Shown piece after piece: positions 1 through 11,942 of a stretch of 64,000 nt of DNA. The position numbers and the translations under genes are program-made. Positions within the stretch are counted from its first letter, which is position 1. The number at the start of each line of letters is the position of its first letter. The DNA is taken from positions 827,018 through 891,017 of the forward strand of contig SJOL01006567.1 of NCBI GenBank assembly GCA_004794785.1, written 5' to 3'. Origin of the DNA: Opisthorchis felineus. Taxonomy: Eukaryota > Platyhelminthes > Trematoda > Opisthorchiida > Opisthorchiidae. The notes below the pieces were generated by a model, which saw only the letters and a list, made by a program, of their open reading frames with translations, searched no databases and was not told the DNA's origin.

Positions 1-186
1 GCCCGTGCCGGTTTAGTGATGACTACGTCTACATCGGATAACGCCCCCGCCTATGACGTTGTCCCTTTTCCCAAAAAAATCCCTGTGCCCACAATCCCCT
101 CCAGTCATGCCTTTATTCTGACTGTAATCTGATGATCACGCCTGACGGCATGCCACCCACAAGTTGGGAATAAACATTACTACCCA
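1..186 (+). repeat. Family R repeat, 3' end (type B terminus)
   Basis: The first 180 bases are the 3' end of a dispersed repeat. The same text occurs in reverse complement at 5566-5745 and 18603-18790, and closely at 7700-7835 and 11791-11942. The copy ends with a conserved terminus (CCCACAAGTTGGGAATAAA then CATTACTAC), an AATAAA-like run followed by a short ATT-type microsatellite. No coding potential is evident; open frames on the other strand are shadows. Confidence 0.75.
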
Positions 187-440
187 AAAGTATTCCGCTG
201 GTTAAAAGCCAACCTCCTCGCTTGGTCTCTTGGCATGCAGCTATCTGGCGAGTTTTCAACACGTGTCTTGCCCGTTTTACCTTAGTCGCAAGGGCCCCAA
301 ATCTATCTCCATCGGAACAACTAAGATCGATCTTGTTCTCTTTCATTATTGTTCAGCGCTTCCATAAATTGCTTCAACCCCTCCTTCATCACATATCGTC
401 TGATTTTAAAAACGCCTGAGGCGGACTGACGATTCTTTGT
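187..440. other. Unassigned spacer
   Basis: Between the end of one family R copy and the recognisable head of the next. It may be the diverged 5' end of the following copy, but I could not align it with confidence. No gene seen. Confidence 0.4.
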
Positions 441-784
441 GAATCACGTCCAACATCAACGTGCAAAGCTGAGGCTGCCTTCATCTTAGATGGAGTTGCA
501 CCACATCAATTCCATAACGTCAGTCATACGTAGCACACACGCTCAACCATCGTGGTCCCGAGAGGGGTCACACAAAAATATAAAGATCCCATAATTCCCT
601 GAGTATTATCATTTATAGCTAGCTCATTTTGGCGATCTCTTTCCACGCGCCATTATTTTCTTGGAGCTGACAGTAGTAACTCTGACTACAGACCCTAACA
701 CTAACCCTCCTGTTGAGTTCATGTAGTGGCTTTCAGTCAAGCTACATCCCTCATCCATTATCTCTCAAGTTCTCAACCAACTAT

Positions 785-1001
785 TTATTATCTTGTTCAT
801 ATTCACACCACTCTGGTTTGAACGGACGTAATTATTCTGGTGAGTCCACACCAAAGAAGAACACTGGACTCGAGTTTTGCTCTTATTAGAGCTCATCAGC
901 AGCGCATATCCAATAGCCGTGCCGGGATTTGAACTCCTGACACCTGGCATGGGAGGCGAGCGTGTTACCGCTACTGCACCAACGCACGTTGGACGCATCT
1001 G
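785..1001 (-). repeat. Glycine-tRNA-like SINE
   Basis: On the minus strand, 986 to 914 reads like a 73-nt tRNA-Gly. It begins GCGTTGGTGCAGTAGCGG (A-box region), has CTCGCCTCCCATGCC in the anticodon position (CCC), and ends with GAGTTCAAATCCC as a B box. The acceptor stem does not pair (the 3' side reads CCGGCACGGC), so this is not a functional tRNA but the head of a tRNA-derived SINE whose body runs to about 785. A second partial tRNA-like head sits just upstream at about 1015-1050, where GGCGAGCGTGTTTACGC repeats GGCGAGCGTGTTACCGC. The element interrupts a family R copy. Confidence 0.6.
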
Positions 1002-1209
1002 AATTTTTACGTCAGAACAGGCGAGCGTGTTTACGCTCAAGCAATGGGCTTGGTGTGCTCGACTCATCGAAAGACGATCCAGTAACTGTCCTGGTTGTGA
1101 TGATCGACTGAGCCGCCAGCCAGGACTTCCCAGTCGGGTAGCGTCACAGGCTCTTTAAACCCACTGGGCAACTTTTTGGTTTCTGTTGTGGGGTTTTGCG
1201 GGATTATTG

Positions 1210-1322
1210 TTGTCTTATTACATTATGTATGTTATATGATATATATAGGATATATAATATATAATATGTATTATACATCTTATGTACGTTATATATATAT
1301 TATTTTTTATATTTAATATCAT
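1210..1322. repeat. AT-rich low-complexity tract
   Basis: About 110 bp almost wholly of TA, TAT and ATAT runs, lying between the SINE remnant and the resumed family R sequence. Confidence 0.85.
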
Positions 1323-2479
1323 CATTATCTGTCCGATGTCCCTGTTCACACCGACCCATAATTGCTCAAAGGAGCCCTCTGTTGGGATTCTGTAACCCAG
1401 CCAAAGACTGTACAACCCACTCTGTATTTGCCACATCCACCCAGGCCAACGGCTAGTCCCTCTACCTGTTACCATACCGGCTAAATCCCTACCTTCCCAA
1501 AAGTACCCAACTGCTCTTGCATCGACCTTGGGTCGACTGATCAACTGCCTTTCAGTGCAAAGCACTCGAAGCTACTCTTACTACGGATGCTGGTTCCTTG
1601 CACTGCTATCTGAGTGTACTACATGCCCGCCAAGCAGAAGCCCACCTATTGTGGGTTGTTCTGTCTCCATGCTATATCGGCAACCTCAGCTAGCCCTTTT
1701 TCGCTAGATCGGCTAACACAAATCCACGCACTACTCACTTGACTTGCCGTCACTCTCTAGATTTTTTCTAATAATTGACACTGTTTTATCTGATAGCCTA
1801 CCGCACTCAACAGACACCGCTTCTCTAATCTCATTCCCTTCTTTTTACAAGCTGAAATATTCGGCGGTATCTGCCCCGAACGTCCGCATGGCCGTCGCCC
1901 ATTCTGCCTGGTCCCAGCTTTACCTCCGCATGGATCTCCAGCTTTAATCTACCCATGTTAGTCTTTTTGATTAAACCAAATCCAGCCACCACATGAATGC
2001 AAATCTCTTGTCCGATCATGGCACCTTTAATTTTACCCAGTTTCAGCGTGAACCACATTTTCAGACGAAATCAGCCACTTGTATTCACTGCAAATTTCCT
2101 GATCTCTTTATCTCCGTTTTTACTTATCGTGACTCTAGCCTTTTACTCAACCCTAACGTAAACTCATAGTCGGCAACGGTTTTCATCCTAAGCCAAGTCA
2201 ACCGGTTTCCTTGCTGAGCTACTCGTTCCTCCTACCCTATTGTTCTAGTTTTATTTTCCACAATCTACAATTACTTACCACGCAATAAGCATGTCTCTTT
2301 GGTTTCGCCTTCCTCCCCGCTGTGCTGTTTTCCTTTATGTTTTGGTCATATCGTTACGATCATGCTTAGTTGGTATGCTCCACATAAGTTCCAATCTGAT
2401 GAACCTTCCGTTGCATATAAACACCTCGGTGACTTTTAGCATGTACTCCTCACCAAGTCAGTCATTTTCTGTGAAGTTA

Positions 2480-2850
2480 GCGTTCCTTCTTGTGCGTTTT
2501 CATGAACTCCTTCTCCCGAGGAACTTTCACACCCGATTCCGCTCCAGAAGCAACACTATTGAGTCTCTCCAGTTTCACTGCGCACTGTGATTCTAAGTTT
2601 CCTACTGCCATTAATCCGCACTGCAAGTCCCCCCATTTCACCATCCCCACTTACGCTTTTCGTGACCCTGGCCATACGCCCAACAGAACAGGACCACGAA
2701 GTCTCAGTGACGGTTTTCGGCTTTAGTTCAACTTGGCCGGCCAGATCGTGGCAGTTCTGCTGCCTCTTCAGCTCCGTTATTCTGGTTCCACACTTGCTGC
2801 AGTTTGCCACCCACTGGTTGGGAATAAACATTATTATTATTATTAAATAA
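2480..2850 (+). repeat. Family R repeat, 3' fragment
   Basis: Aligns in reverse to 5930-6180 and 8150-8400, sharing the segments around TTCGTGACCCTGGCCATA and TTCAACTTGGCCGGCCAG. It ends with CCACCCACTGGTTGGGAATAAA followed by a short ATT run at 2831-2845. Confidence 0.75.
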
Positions 2851-3330
2851 ACCTATAATTATTATTAAGTCACCATTTTTCGCACTATAATCCAGGCACA
2901 CCAACATGTTCAGCCAGCCATCGTGGTCGCCCTATTAAAGTATCCAACATAGATTATCCACTCCCCCTGAAAACCCTAAATGCTGGACAGCATGGGTTTA
3001 TGAGTCGGTGGCCAATAACCACTCCAGCTAGACTTTAACCATATTTTTTTTCTGCTTAAGATGCCGGTCTAGGTAGTATTCATATCTACCCTGATAAGGC
3101 TATTGACAAAGTCATAAAGGTGCCTTCCTCGATAAATCATGATCTAATAATAGTAGGTTTGTTTCCTAACTTGTAATTAGTTTTGCCCGCTGTGTTGGTT
3201 CTTTTCTTACCTCACTGAAAGAACCCAATTAAAGAAATTGGATACTTATCCTCATCAACACTCCCCATAAACAGCGGAGGTATTTGGGAGAGCGTGCTTG
3301 GCGCTATACTCCGTTTGCCGTTCATCACTA
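2851..3330. other. No gene seen
   Basis: AT-rich spacer between two family R copies. Short frames only and no motif recognised. Confidence 0.6.
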
Positions 3331-4672
3331 ATGTCACTAACGCGGGCGCTCATGGATTTTCCATTCAATTTTCTGATGAACTAAAGATAGCATACATATT
3401 CCAGACCAGCGACCTTATACATCTATCACGGTAATCTCTTGCATTGCTCTCCGAATGCACTGCATGCTTGTAGACCAGAAGAACAATAATAGTGATTTGT
3501 TGCGTCCTCGTACTGCATCGGCAGCCTCAGCTAGTCTTTGGTCAGCCAACAACAATCCACCCTTTCATGGGTTCATTTAGTTTGCTATTTATTTTTTTTC
3601 AGATTTTGTAATGGACGCCGTTTTATCTGATACTTCCACGCATTCACCAGACGCTACTGGTCTCATCCCGTTCCTTCCTCTTCTCAAGCTTCAAACTTCA
3701 TCGGAAGCTGCGCTGAACACCCCGGATGGCCGTCATTCATTTATTCTTACTGGTTTCCGGCTTACGCCCGCATGGCTCTCCAACTGAATCAAAATTGCCC
3801 GTGACTCTAGAGTGAAATGACTACTTGTGTCAGTCCCCTTGTCTAACCCAGATCCAGCTTTCACGGGAATGCGCATCCCCTGTCTGATTGGAGCAACCTT
3901 TACGTCCGTAACGGGGCTGTCCAGAAACCGAAGTATGTCAGTACAAATGGCAAACCACTGATTTACTCAGTCTGATGGCATTCCCGAAACTATTTTTTTC
4001 CTACTCTCGAAAGTCTCCTCTCATCCACCAGGGCCTGAAACTGCAGCTACGAACAATTTTTTTACCTGGCTCCAACCGCCTGTAGGACGAGTTCGTTCCA
4101 AACCGCTGAGCCTTCCGTTGGAATTTACCAACCGGGTTTTCCGCTGCAATTTCATTTTGTCCGTTCCACAAGTTGAATGAGTTTGTTTGCAGTATTCTTT
4201 CGGGGCCATACATTGGCACCATCCCTCCTTCGAAGATATGTTTTACATCAGATTTCCACCCAACAGCGACAATAGTGATTCTTCTTAGTATCAGCGTAAG
4301 CCATATTTTTGAGACAAAATTTGCCATTCTTCTCCACTGTGAATTCTCCCATTTCTTCGTCACCATTTTTGCTTTTCGTGACCGTGGCTAGTTACTCAAC
4401 CGTTCAAATTCACTCATAGCCAGCAACGGTTTTACAGGTTTAGTTCAAATCGACAGAATTCACCATTGAACTAGTCATACCCCAGTCCTTATTGTTCTAG
4501 TTTTTCGGTTTCTACAACCACAATGACTTACCAAGTGACAAATTTGTCTCTTTGGCTGTACATTCCGGTTATGTTGTAGTCCACCGCGATCAGTTTTTAT
4601 CGACCAGATCATGCTTCGGTTGGCATCTTCCCTACAAGTTGGGAAATAAGCCTATTATTAGTATTGTTATTT
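3330..4672 (+). repeat. Family R repeat, 5'-truncated copy (type A terminus)
   Basis: Aligns with the last ~1.3 kb of the copies at 10005-11790 and 13860-15410. It ends with CTACAAGTTGGGAAATAAG and an ATT-type run at 4655-4672. No frame is open along its length. Confidence 0.75.
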
Positions 4673-5565
4673 TCTGGAACTCAGACCGATCTGGGATCTT
4701 TATTCCTATGGTCCCTTGAATACGGTCTGCTTTCGCCGTCCCAAAATGTCGAACCTTCTCGCATCGATTCCAGTCTCTTCCATTGGTGTTCTTAATGCTC
4801 TGTCGATTCCTACCCCTCCCGAAGTAAGCGACCCAAGTCTTAGGTTACCTTGTCCCTTTGGCTTTCCCAACAATGTGTGCCACAATTTGGCTCGGGGCCG
4901 AAAACTTCGTGCCTTCAGTCTCCACTCATTCCACAGTAAACCACGTTTGCCTGTCATCTTTAAGCAATTTGTTGAGCCCATTCTAAAAACTAGCCTTATA
5001 ATAGTCACGGGCATGCCGGATGTTGTGGCGAACGTGCAGCGCTCATTTACTAGGTCCTTGTTCCCGGTGTTGCTTGCACTACCATATGGTCTTCACTTTT
5101 TGCCACAGACTAGATCCTTTCTTCGCGGGGCGCATCGGATTGAACCTAGATATTCTGCTTTGCATGAGCTGTCGACAGGCCTACATTGCTGAAATTTGCC
5201 TCCTTGTAATACATGCGATCTGTCGAACCGACTTTCAACGAATTTTTTCCCTTTGCCTGTATTCTGTATTTGCGTGTTCACACGATATTCTTCTTGCGGC
5301 TTTTCAAAACATCCTCGATTCTTAATTTTCTGTTGGGGAGGCCGGACGTCACTCCGCGCCACAGCTTACACGGGACACATCTTTCCAAAGAATCATCAAG
5401 CCCCTCTGACTTGCACTCAACCTCCAAATGTTCTGTTACTTGGTCCGATCATGCGTAATTGTCTGCGTGGATCCTCTACCGTTAACCCACATATATGCAG
5501 CTGCCCTCCCCACTGTACTTGGCCGAAAATCACTTCTCCGTCGGTCTCTCATACAGCAGTTAATA
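4673..5565. other. Unassigned 0.9 kb spacer with open frames on both strands
   Basis: Lies between a plus-oriented R copy and a minus-oriented R copy, so the two repeats meet tail to tail around it. A 158-codon frame (4716-5192, +) and a 102-codon frame (5014-4706, -) overlap; I recognise neither. Possibly an older, decayed element, but no motif supports a call. Confidence 0.4.
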
Positions 5566-7340
5566 ATGATAATGTTTATTCCCAACTTGTGGGTGGCATG
5601 CCGTCAGGCGTGATCATCAGGCTACAGTCAGAATAAAGGCATGACTGGCTGGGATTGTGGGTACAGGGGTTTTAGGAAATGGGACGGCGTCATAGGCGGG
5701 GGGCGTTATCCGATGTGGACGTGGTCATCACTAAACCGGCACGGGCAAGGAGGCACAGTTACTACGCTTTTTTGGAGAGAACATCGAGCAAGATCGGGTC
5801 GGAAGGATTTGAAGGTGGCGGGCAAAAAAAAGCAAGGGAGGGCAAAACAAGAGGCTTCCTACTTGGCAGATGACAAGAAGAGTGTAAATGGTTGAAAATG
5901 AGGAACCAGAACATAAGATCTGCTGAAGCAGCAGAGTTTGCGTCATCCAGCCGGTCAAGTTGAACCAAAACCTAAAACCACCGCTGAGGCCTCCCGGCCT
6001 TGGACCGTTGAGCTCATGGCCAGGGTCACAAAAAGCGTAAGTGGGGATGATGAAGTGGAGGGATTGGCAAAGCGTATAGATGGTAACAGGAACCTCAGGA
6101 TCATGGTGTACACTGAAACTGTAGAGACTCACTGGTGTCGCTGTTGTGGAGCCGGGCATAATAGTTCCTTGGAAGAGTGAGATGGTGCCAACACACGAGC
6201 CAGAACGCGAGCTGTATAGAAAATTATTGATTTTTGTTGGGAGCACAGACTGAAAATCCACCGAAATGGTTAAATTCGAACGACAGGTTCAGCAGTTTTG
6301 AATGAACAGATCATGCAGGCAGCTGGGGCCAGGTGAGGAGCTTATTCGTATTTGCAGTTAATAGAACGAGTGGGTGGGAGGGTACAGTCGAGAATTGGAA
6401 GGGAATAGTTGCGGGTATGCTATCAAACTGGGTATGGCAGTGCCGTGCCATCACTGGCCTGACATACTTCGGTTTTCGGACAGCCCCGTAACGGACGTCA
6501 CATAAAAGGTCATTGTGCTGGGATGTGCAATTCTCTGAGCAGCGGGATCTTTTAGGATTTTTTCGGTCCAGTTGGGGATCCCTGTGGGTGTAGATTCATA
6601 GGCCAGGTGGAGTGGATAACAGCCAACCAGGTCGTCCATACCTGGTATTGTCGAAGTTCTAAGCTTGGGAAGACGAGGGAATGGGATGAGGTTAGAAAAG
6701 CATGGTGAGTTTGAGGAGACATCAGATGGGATAATGTGCATTAATATATGTACAGAGAAAGACTTGACATCTACCGCTATTAGGGTGGTGACAGTGAGTG
6801 AGTATGTGAGAGTGGATAGGGATGGATTTGCACTTAGTCAACTAGCAACCAAGCAAGGGTTGGGTTTGCTAACATATGATAGTGAATTACAAGAGATCTA
6901 GTGCAAACCGACATAAGCACGCAGAGAGGTAGTGTGGTTGGGGAAATCAGAAGTATAAGTACTGACGAGGGTTAACTTCCGAGATGATGGGCTAGCTTAT
7001 CTGGCATTTGTTACTTAAATTGGGCAGCAAAATAACCTAGGAGAGAAAGTAAGCGTAGGTAAGAAATTGTCACCAGTCCCAGAAGCACTGCTATCAGCTT
7101 CAATTTAACAAGTGGTGCATGGCGAATAAATAGTCTTTGGACACTCGTCTTGCATGCTGGTAGCAGAGGGTTAGGAACCTCTGTTTACATATATTTCTCA
7201 TTGTATATGTTCACTCCCGGGAGAAGCAGATAGTGCGTGTGTTTTGTTTGGCCGACTAAGTGGGCTTTGGTGCGGTACAACCCCAATATGACGAAGGCAG
7301 CTGCAGCTCCGTACGTCGATGTAAGCCATGGGCATCACTG
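5566..7340 (-). repeat. Family R repeat, near full-length inverted copy (type B terminus)
   Basis: Read on the minus strand this copy runs from a head at about 7340-7290, matching the head at 13870-13910 (CGACGTGCAAGGCTGTAGCT), through the same middle segments as 10440-11600, to the type B terminus at 5566-5640. It is about 1.77 kb. The TGTCCAGAAACCGAAG landmark of the family lies near 6470-6490. It is the best inverted copy in the window and helps fix the length of the unit. Confidence 0.7.
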
Positions 7341-7489
7341 AGTATTCAGGCTATCCCATCTGTGTTTTTTTACGAATTTCCTTCTCCTTTTTTACAGACG
7401 AAAGTCCAGTTTCTTCTCTTTTTTTAATCGTCTGTAGTTTATAGCTTGCCAGTTAAATGACAACCGGTACGAGTCCATGACGTTCCTGC

Positions 7490-7836
7490 TACCACACTAG
7501 ATTTTTCGTTCTGGTTCCTCATTTTTCACAATTTGAAGTCTTATCACGCGCCAGGCTGGATGCCTCTTTCCTGCCCTCTCCCATTCAGTTTCTGCCCGCT
7601 ACCCTCAAATCTTGATGATCTGATCTTGTCTCAGCTTGATATGTTCCCCCAAAAGTAAGATAAACTTCTGATAACTGTTTCTTTTTCCATGCTGGTTTAG
7701 GCGTGGTCAAGTCCACATCGGATACTGCCCAGTGTTTATGACACTGTACTCTTTCGCGCAATCCACAGCACCCGTCAATCCCCCAGTCGTGCTTTATTCT
7801 GACTTTAACCCACTAGTTGGGAATAAACATTATTGA
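7490..7836 (+). repeat. Family R repeat, type B 3' fragment
   Basis: Matches the reverse of 5630-5960 and ends with CCACTAGTTGGGAATAAA then CATTATTGATATT. Confidence 0.7.
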
Positions 7837-7924
7837 TATTAAATTCAACGATTTTACCCACGTTGCTAGCTCGATCCCATTCGTTAGCGCTATCTTCCCC
7901 TCAAAAAACTTTAATGAGGATAAA

Positions 7925-8600
7925 AGGTGTATATTCCAACTTGTAGGGTGCATACAGTTCGGGCATGATCGAGTCGTTATGGCTTGAAGGTGGAGTCGAA
8001 GAGGGCAACGAAGCGGAAAGCATACCTAATGTGACATACCCAGCACGTGATAAGTAACTGTAAATTGTAAAACAAGAAACTAGAACACTGAAGCAGGTGG
8101 CACAAGAATTTCAGTGATTAAGCCGGTTGACTTGAACTAAAGCTAAAAAACGTTGCGCAGAGTGAGTGGCCTTGGACAGCTGGGGCATTGGCCAGGTTCA
8201 CCAAAGAAATGCAAAGATGGGGAGGACGAGAACTTGGCAGTAGTGGTGTTTGACATGTTGCATCCCGGATGTATAGTAACCTTGAATCTGGATAAACACA
8301 CTGGTGTCGCCGCTGGAGGGGAGTTAAGGTTGAAGGTTCGTTGGGACGGAGAGGTATTGCTAACGCATGGGATCAAAAGAACATCGCAGGTAAAATTTGT
8401 TGAACTAATAGACGACGCAAACCAAAATTGCAGCGGGAAGTCAAGATGGTTAAGTAAGAGACAAGCGTTCAGCGGATTGGAACAATCTCGTCGGGAAAGT
8501 AATGCGTTTGTAGGTCCGAGAATGTGATGGTCCGAGAAGGCGAGTGGGGACGGACGAAAGCTCGATGGGACAGCCTTAAATAGTGAAGCCAGTTAGTTTA
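7925..8600 (-). repeat. Family R repeat, inverted 3' copy
   Basis: Begins with the reversed terminus (TATTCCAACTTGTAGGGTGC) and contains the reversed CTGGGGCATTGGCCAGG and ACTGGTGTCGCC segments also seen at 6000-6150. A 124-codon frame at 8153-8527 arises by chance within the repeat. Confidence 0.6.
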
Positions 8601-9344
8601 TCCAGTCTTATTGCACACCATAAATCTGAGGTGCAACTGGCCGCACATCAATCCTTCGACTTTCTTCACATGATCACTGCGCCAACGATTTACGTGACCC
8701 TGACGATCAATTCAACTGTCTAAAGGTCACCGGGAATCAGAAAAGCCCTTCAGTTTATGTTGAAGTTAACGCTGCTCCTTAGCCGGCAGCTGCCCGTTTC
8801 TCTGAGGCCTTGTTCCATGGAATAAACATTTTAACGCAAAAGTGCAGCAGTTTGCAGAATGTATGCTTACGCCAAAAAGCACCATGATATACCTTGGTTT
8901 TGTTAGGCTTTGTTTTACTTAATCCCATAAAAAGTTTTCACCCAGGTATCTTTCGCCGTGATAAGTTACTAAAAACCTTGGATACCGAAATGCACCGCAT
9001 TTGCAGAGACCATCGGAAATTTCACGAGTTCTTATTAATAGTTTTCATTATTAAGCTCTCAATTGACCTAGAGTCCTTGCGGATCTCTCAAACGCCACGA
9101 AGAGGGCACTGCTCGCAGAACCCATTCTTACTCCAACTTATTCGGCCGACTGTTCCGTGGGCGTTGTACCCTAAACGGTCACTCCTTCTCTTGAATGCGT
9201 TCCAAAGAAGGTTGCCTTACCACCGATCCGGTCAGTTTCGCAGACCGCCTAAATGCCATTTTTTGGCTGCTTTTTGCCCCCTCCTTCCATCTTCGAAAGC
9301 ATAACTCCTACCGCATATTTCAAAACTCCTAAAAGTTAAAGTGA
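8601..9344. other. Spacer, possibly decayed LINE 5' sequence
   Basis: A plus frame at 8894-9304 ends shortly before recognisable LINE reverse-transcriptase sequence and could be its eroded upstream part. No endonuclease motif could be read, so I leave it unassigned. Confidence 0.35.
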
Positions 9345-10004
9345 CCGCCTTCCCTCAGCAACGGAACCATCTCACTAGCTGAGGCTTTTCTACTCTTCTT
9401 CGAACCTTTAGGGATTCCGTCGCGCCGGGGGCCGATGGTTTTCCACCCCGTGTTCTGAGACATGGGGGTCAAGCTATCGAACTGTATACCCTAAATATTT
9501 TTGCCCACTTGATAAACTCTAAAATCCTCCCCTCCCAGTGAAAGCAGTCTATAGTCCATCCGCATTTTGAATCCGGATCTAGACAAACTACTTCCAAATA
9601 CAGGGGCTCTCTTCTTCTAGTGAGAACAATTGAACGTCTGGTAGAAGGCCCAATATTCAAGTTCGTCCTGGTTAAAAATGCCATAGAGGACCGGCATACG
9701 GATTTCTGTCCCTGAGATCTGTCACTGGCTGCCTACTTTACTCCTTTGAGACCATCGCAGCAGCCTACGACGCCGGGCACTACACCGTAATAGTTTACCT
9801 GGATATCCAAAAAGCTCCTGATCAGGTGCTTCATTCATCCTTCCTACATACATCGTTGGCGCCAGTAGGATCTTACTTCTGCGATTCGTCTCCTACTTAT
9901 CCGACAAGACACAAGTGAGACAAATTAAAGCCAAACCACCCTCTCCACTAGCAATCACTGGGGGAGTCACTAAGGGAAGCGTGCTTGGCCCCGTCCTCGT
10001 CCTG
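9345..10004 (+). pseudogene. LINE-5 reverse transcriptase, 5' half (non-LTR retrotransposon remnant)
   Basis: Translated with frameshifts, this stretch shows the order of a jockey-like non-LTR reverse transcriptase. AGADGFPPRVLRHGGQAIEL (about 9430-9490) comes first, then KILPSQ.KQSIVHPHFESGSR (about 9522-9583), TIERLVEGPIFKFVLVKNA, VYLDIQKAPDQVLHSS (finger/palm motif A, near 9790-9840) and GVTKGSVLGPVL (about 9965-10000, the usual GVPQGSVLGPVLF block). It stops abruptly at 10004, exactly where the palm motif C should follow. That motif is found 1.94 kb downstream at 11943, so an insertion split the element. Several stops and frameshifts make it dead. Confidence 0.7.
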
Positions 10005-11790
10005 GCAACACCAAGGAATATAAGCGAATGACAGCAGTCCTTTCGTTTTTTTATATGCATTGGGTAGCTTGAAGGCACTGTTCGAGGTTCACGGCTAACA
10101 TCGACGTGCAGGGAGTTGCCGCCTTCGTCTTAGTTGTGTTGCACTACCCCAAGTCCACTTCATCATCCAGACATACCACACACGTTCTTCCCTTTTGTTC
10201 TCCGAAGCAATCATATACACATAAAACGTGAATCCTTCATTATTTCATGATTACCAGCAGTCACAACTAGCGCCCAATGGCTGTTTTTTGCTCTACATCA
10301 CTCGCTTCTTGGAGCTGACAGCAGTGACTCGGTGGCAGACACCCATACTCTTACCTTCCTGTTGAGTTGAAGTGACAGATTCCAGTTAAATTACAGCTCT
10401 TACCCATTACCTCCGAAGCTATTGCCCAACCGCTCACTATTTGTCTGCTGTCCCTGTTTACATTAACGGCCCCTTGCACAACGGAGACCATGTGATTGGA
10501 TTTCTTTTTTTGCTAAGCTAAAAACTACCGCCATGTAATCTCGCCATGTAATCGCCTGTTCCAACTAATCCAACGGTTAGCCTCCCTGCCTCGGCGGCTA
10601 AGTCCTTACCTTCCCTAAACTAGGCGCCGACTGTGACCTGGCTAGTACCTGGTTTCTAGGTCAGCCAACAAAATCCACCCTTTCCTAGGTGCATTTAGCT
10701 TGCTGTCATCCGCTTTTAGATTTTTCTCCACTGGACACCTTTTTATCTGATGCCTCCTTGCACTCACCAGACGCTACTGCTCTCATCCTGTTTCTTCCCC
10801 ATTCACCCTCTTCCCAAGCCTCAAACTTCGGCTGTGGTTGCGAAAAAGCCCCACACAACCGTTATTCATTCAATCTGGCTTGTCCGCGGTCTATACTCAC
10901 ATGGTCCTCCAACTGAATCGAAATTACCCATGACTCTACATTGGGCTGACTCTGCCCGTGTCATTATCCTCGTATGACCCAGATTCAGCTGCCACGGAAA
11001 GGCGTACCCCCTCCCCTATTGTGGCAACCTTGACGACCGTTACGGGGCTGTCCAGAAACCGAAGCATGTCAGTTCAATGACGGCATGGCAATACCATACC
11101 CAGTCTGATGGCACTCCCGCAAATATTTTCTTCGGAATCTCGACCTAAACCTCCCGCCCAGTCGAGCCTGTAATCGCACCTGCAAACAAATTTCTCACTG
11201 GCCCCAACCGCCTCGTTTTAAACCGCTGAACATATCGTTCGGATTTAACCAACCTAGTTTCCTGCCCCAATTTTGGTTTGCCCCTTTCACAAGTTTAATT
11301 TCATTTACGGTTTTCGTTTGGCCCTATGCATTGACACTAACTCCCTATCAAAACTATCCTTCGCGCCTGACTTCCCTACAACGGTGACACCAGTGAGTCT
11401 TCTCAGTTTCAATTTAAACCATATTTTTGAGACAACTTGCAATTTGTGTCCAGATCGAATTCTTCAATCTCCATATCCACTTTTGCTTTTTGTGACCCTA
11501 GCTTTTTACTCGACCGCCCAAGTTCACTTATGTCCAGCTACGGTTTTCAGGTTTGATTCAGGTCAGCCGGCTTCATCTTTGGACTAGTCGTACCTCATGC
11601 CCATTGTCCTCACTTTTTTGGTTCCCACAACTGCGGTGACCCTTCACGTAATGTGCATGCTTTGTTGGTTGTAACTTCCTCTCCGTCATGTTGTTGCCTG
11701 CCGCGTTCAGGTTGTAACGACCCGATCATGCCTCTATCGGCATGCTTCCTACAAGTTGGGAAATAAACCTGTTATTATTATTGTTTTTAA
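10005..11790 (+). repeat. Family R repeat, near full-length copy inserted into LINE-5 (type A terminus)
   Basis: It begins right after the LINE-5 break and carries the family head (ACATCGACGTGCAGGGAGTT near 10100), the body shared with 3440-4660, and the type A end with CCTACAAGTTGGGAAATAAA and ATT repeats (11750-11790). Because its outer limits are set by the interrupted LINE, this copy gives the best estimate of the family's 5' end (about 10005) and unit length (about 1.8 kb). No long frame is present. Confidence 0.7.
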
Positions 11791-11942
11791 TGCCCACTGT
11801 TTATGACACTATCACTTTTCCGCGCAATCCCCTGTACCCACAAATCCCGCCAGTCATGCTTTTGTTCTGACTGTAACATTATGATCATGCCTGACGGCAT
11901 GCCACCCATCAGGCTGGAATAAACATTACTATTATTATTATT
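11791..11942 (+). repeat. Family R type B 3' end in tandem with the preceding copy
   Basis: A 150-bp fragment ending GGCTGGAATAAACATTACT then (ATT)n, directly after the type A terminus. Two different 3' ends of the family therefore lie in tandem inside the LINE-5 break. Confidence 0.7.

Larger units (their letters stand above)
440..2400 (+). repeat. Family R repeat, long copy interrupted by SINE and AT-rich DNA
   Basis: The head (about 450-785, including the segment near 668 reading CTTGGAGCTGACAG) aligns with 10080-10440 and 13870-14100. After an interruption at about 785-1320 the copy resumes at 'TCTGTCCGATGTCCCTG' and runs to about 2400, matching 10440-11770 and 3440-4660. The end near 2380 (CATGCTTAGTTGGTATGCTCC) is the type A terminus, here without a clear ATT tail. 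All frames carry stops, so I call it non-coding. Confidence 0.7.

Noticed and set aside
914..986. Functional tRNA-Gly(CCC) gene on the minus strand
   Set aside because: The acceptor stem ends do not pair and the sequence continues into a SINE-like body.
5731..6261. 176-codon minus frame in a family R copy as an R-encoded protein
   Set aside because: The composition looks like translated repeat; corresponding segments at 2480-2850 and 18603-19025 have stops and shifts, so coding is not supported.
8153..8527. 124-codon frame as a gene
   Set aside because: Antisense to a family R copy and not kept open in relatives.
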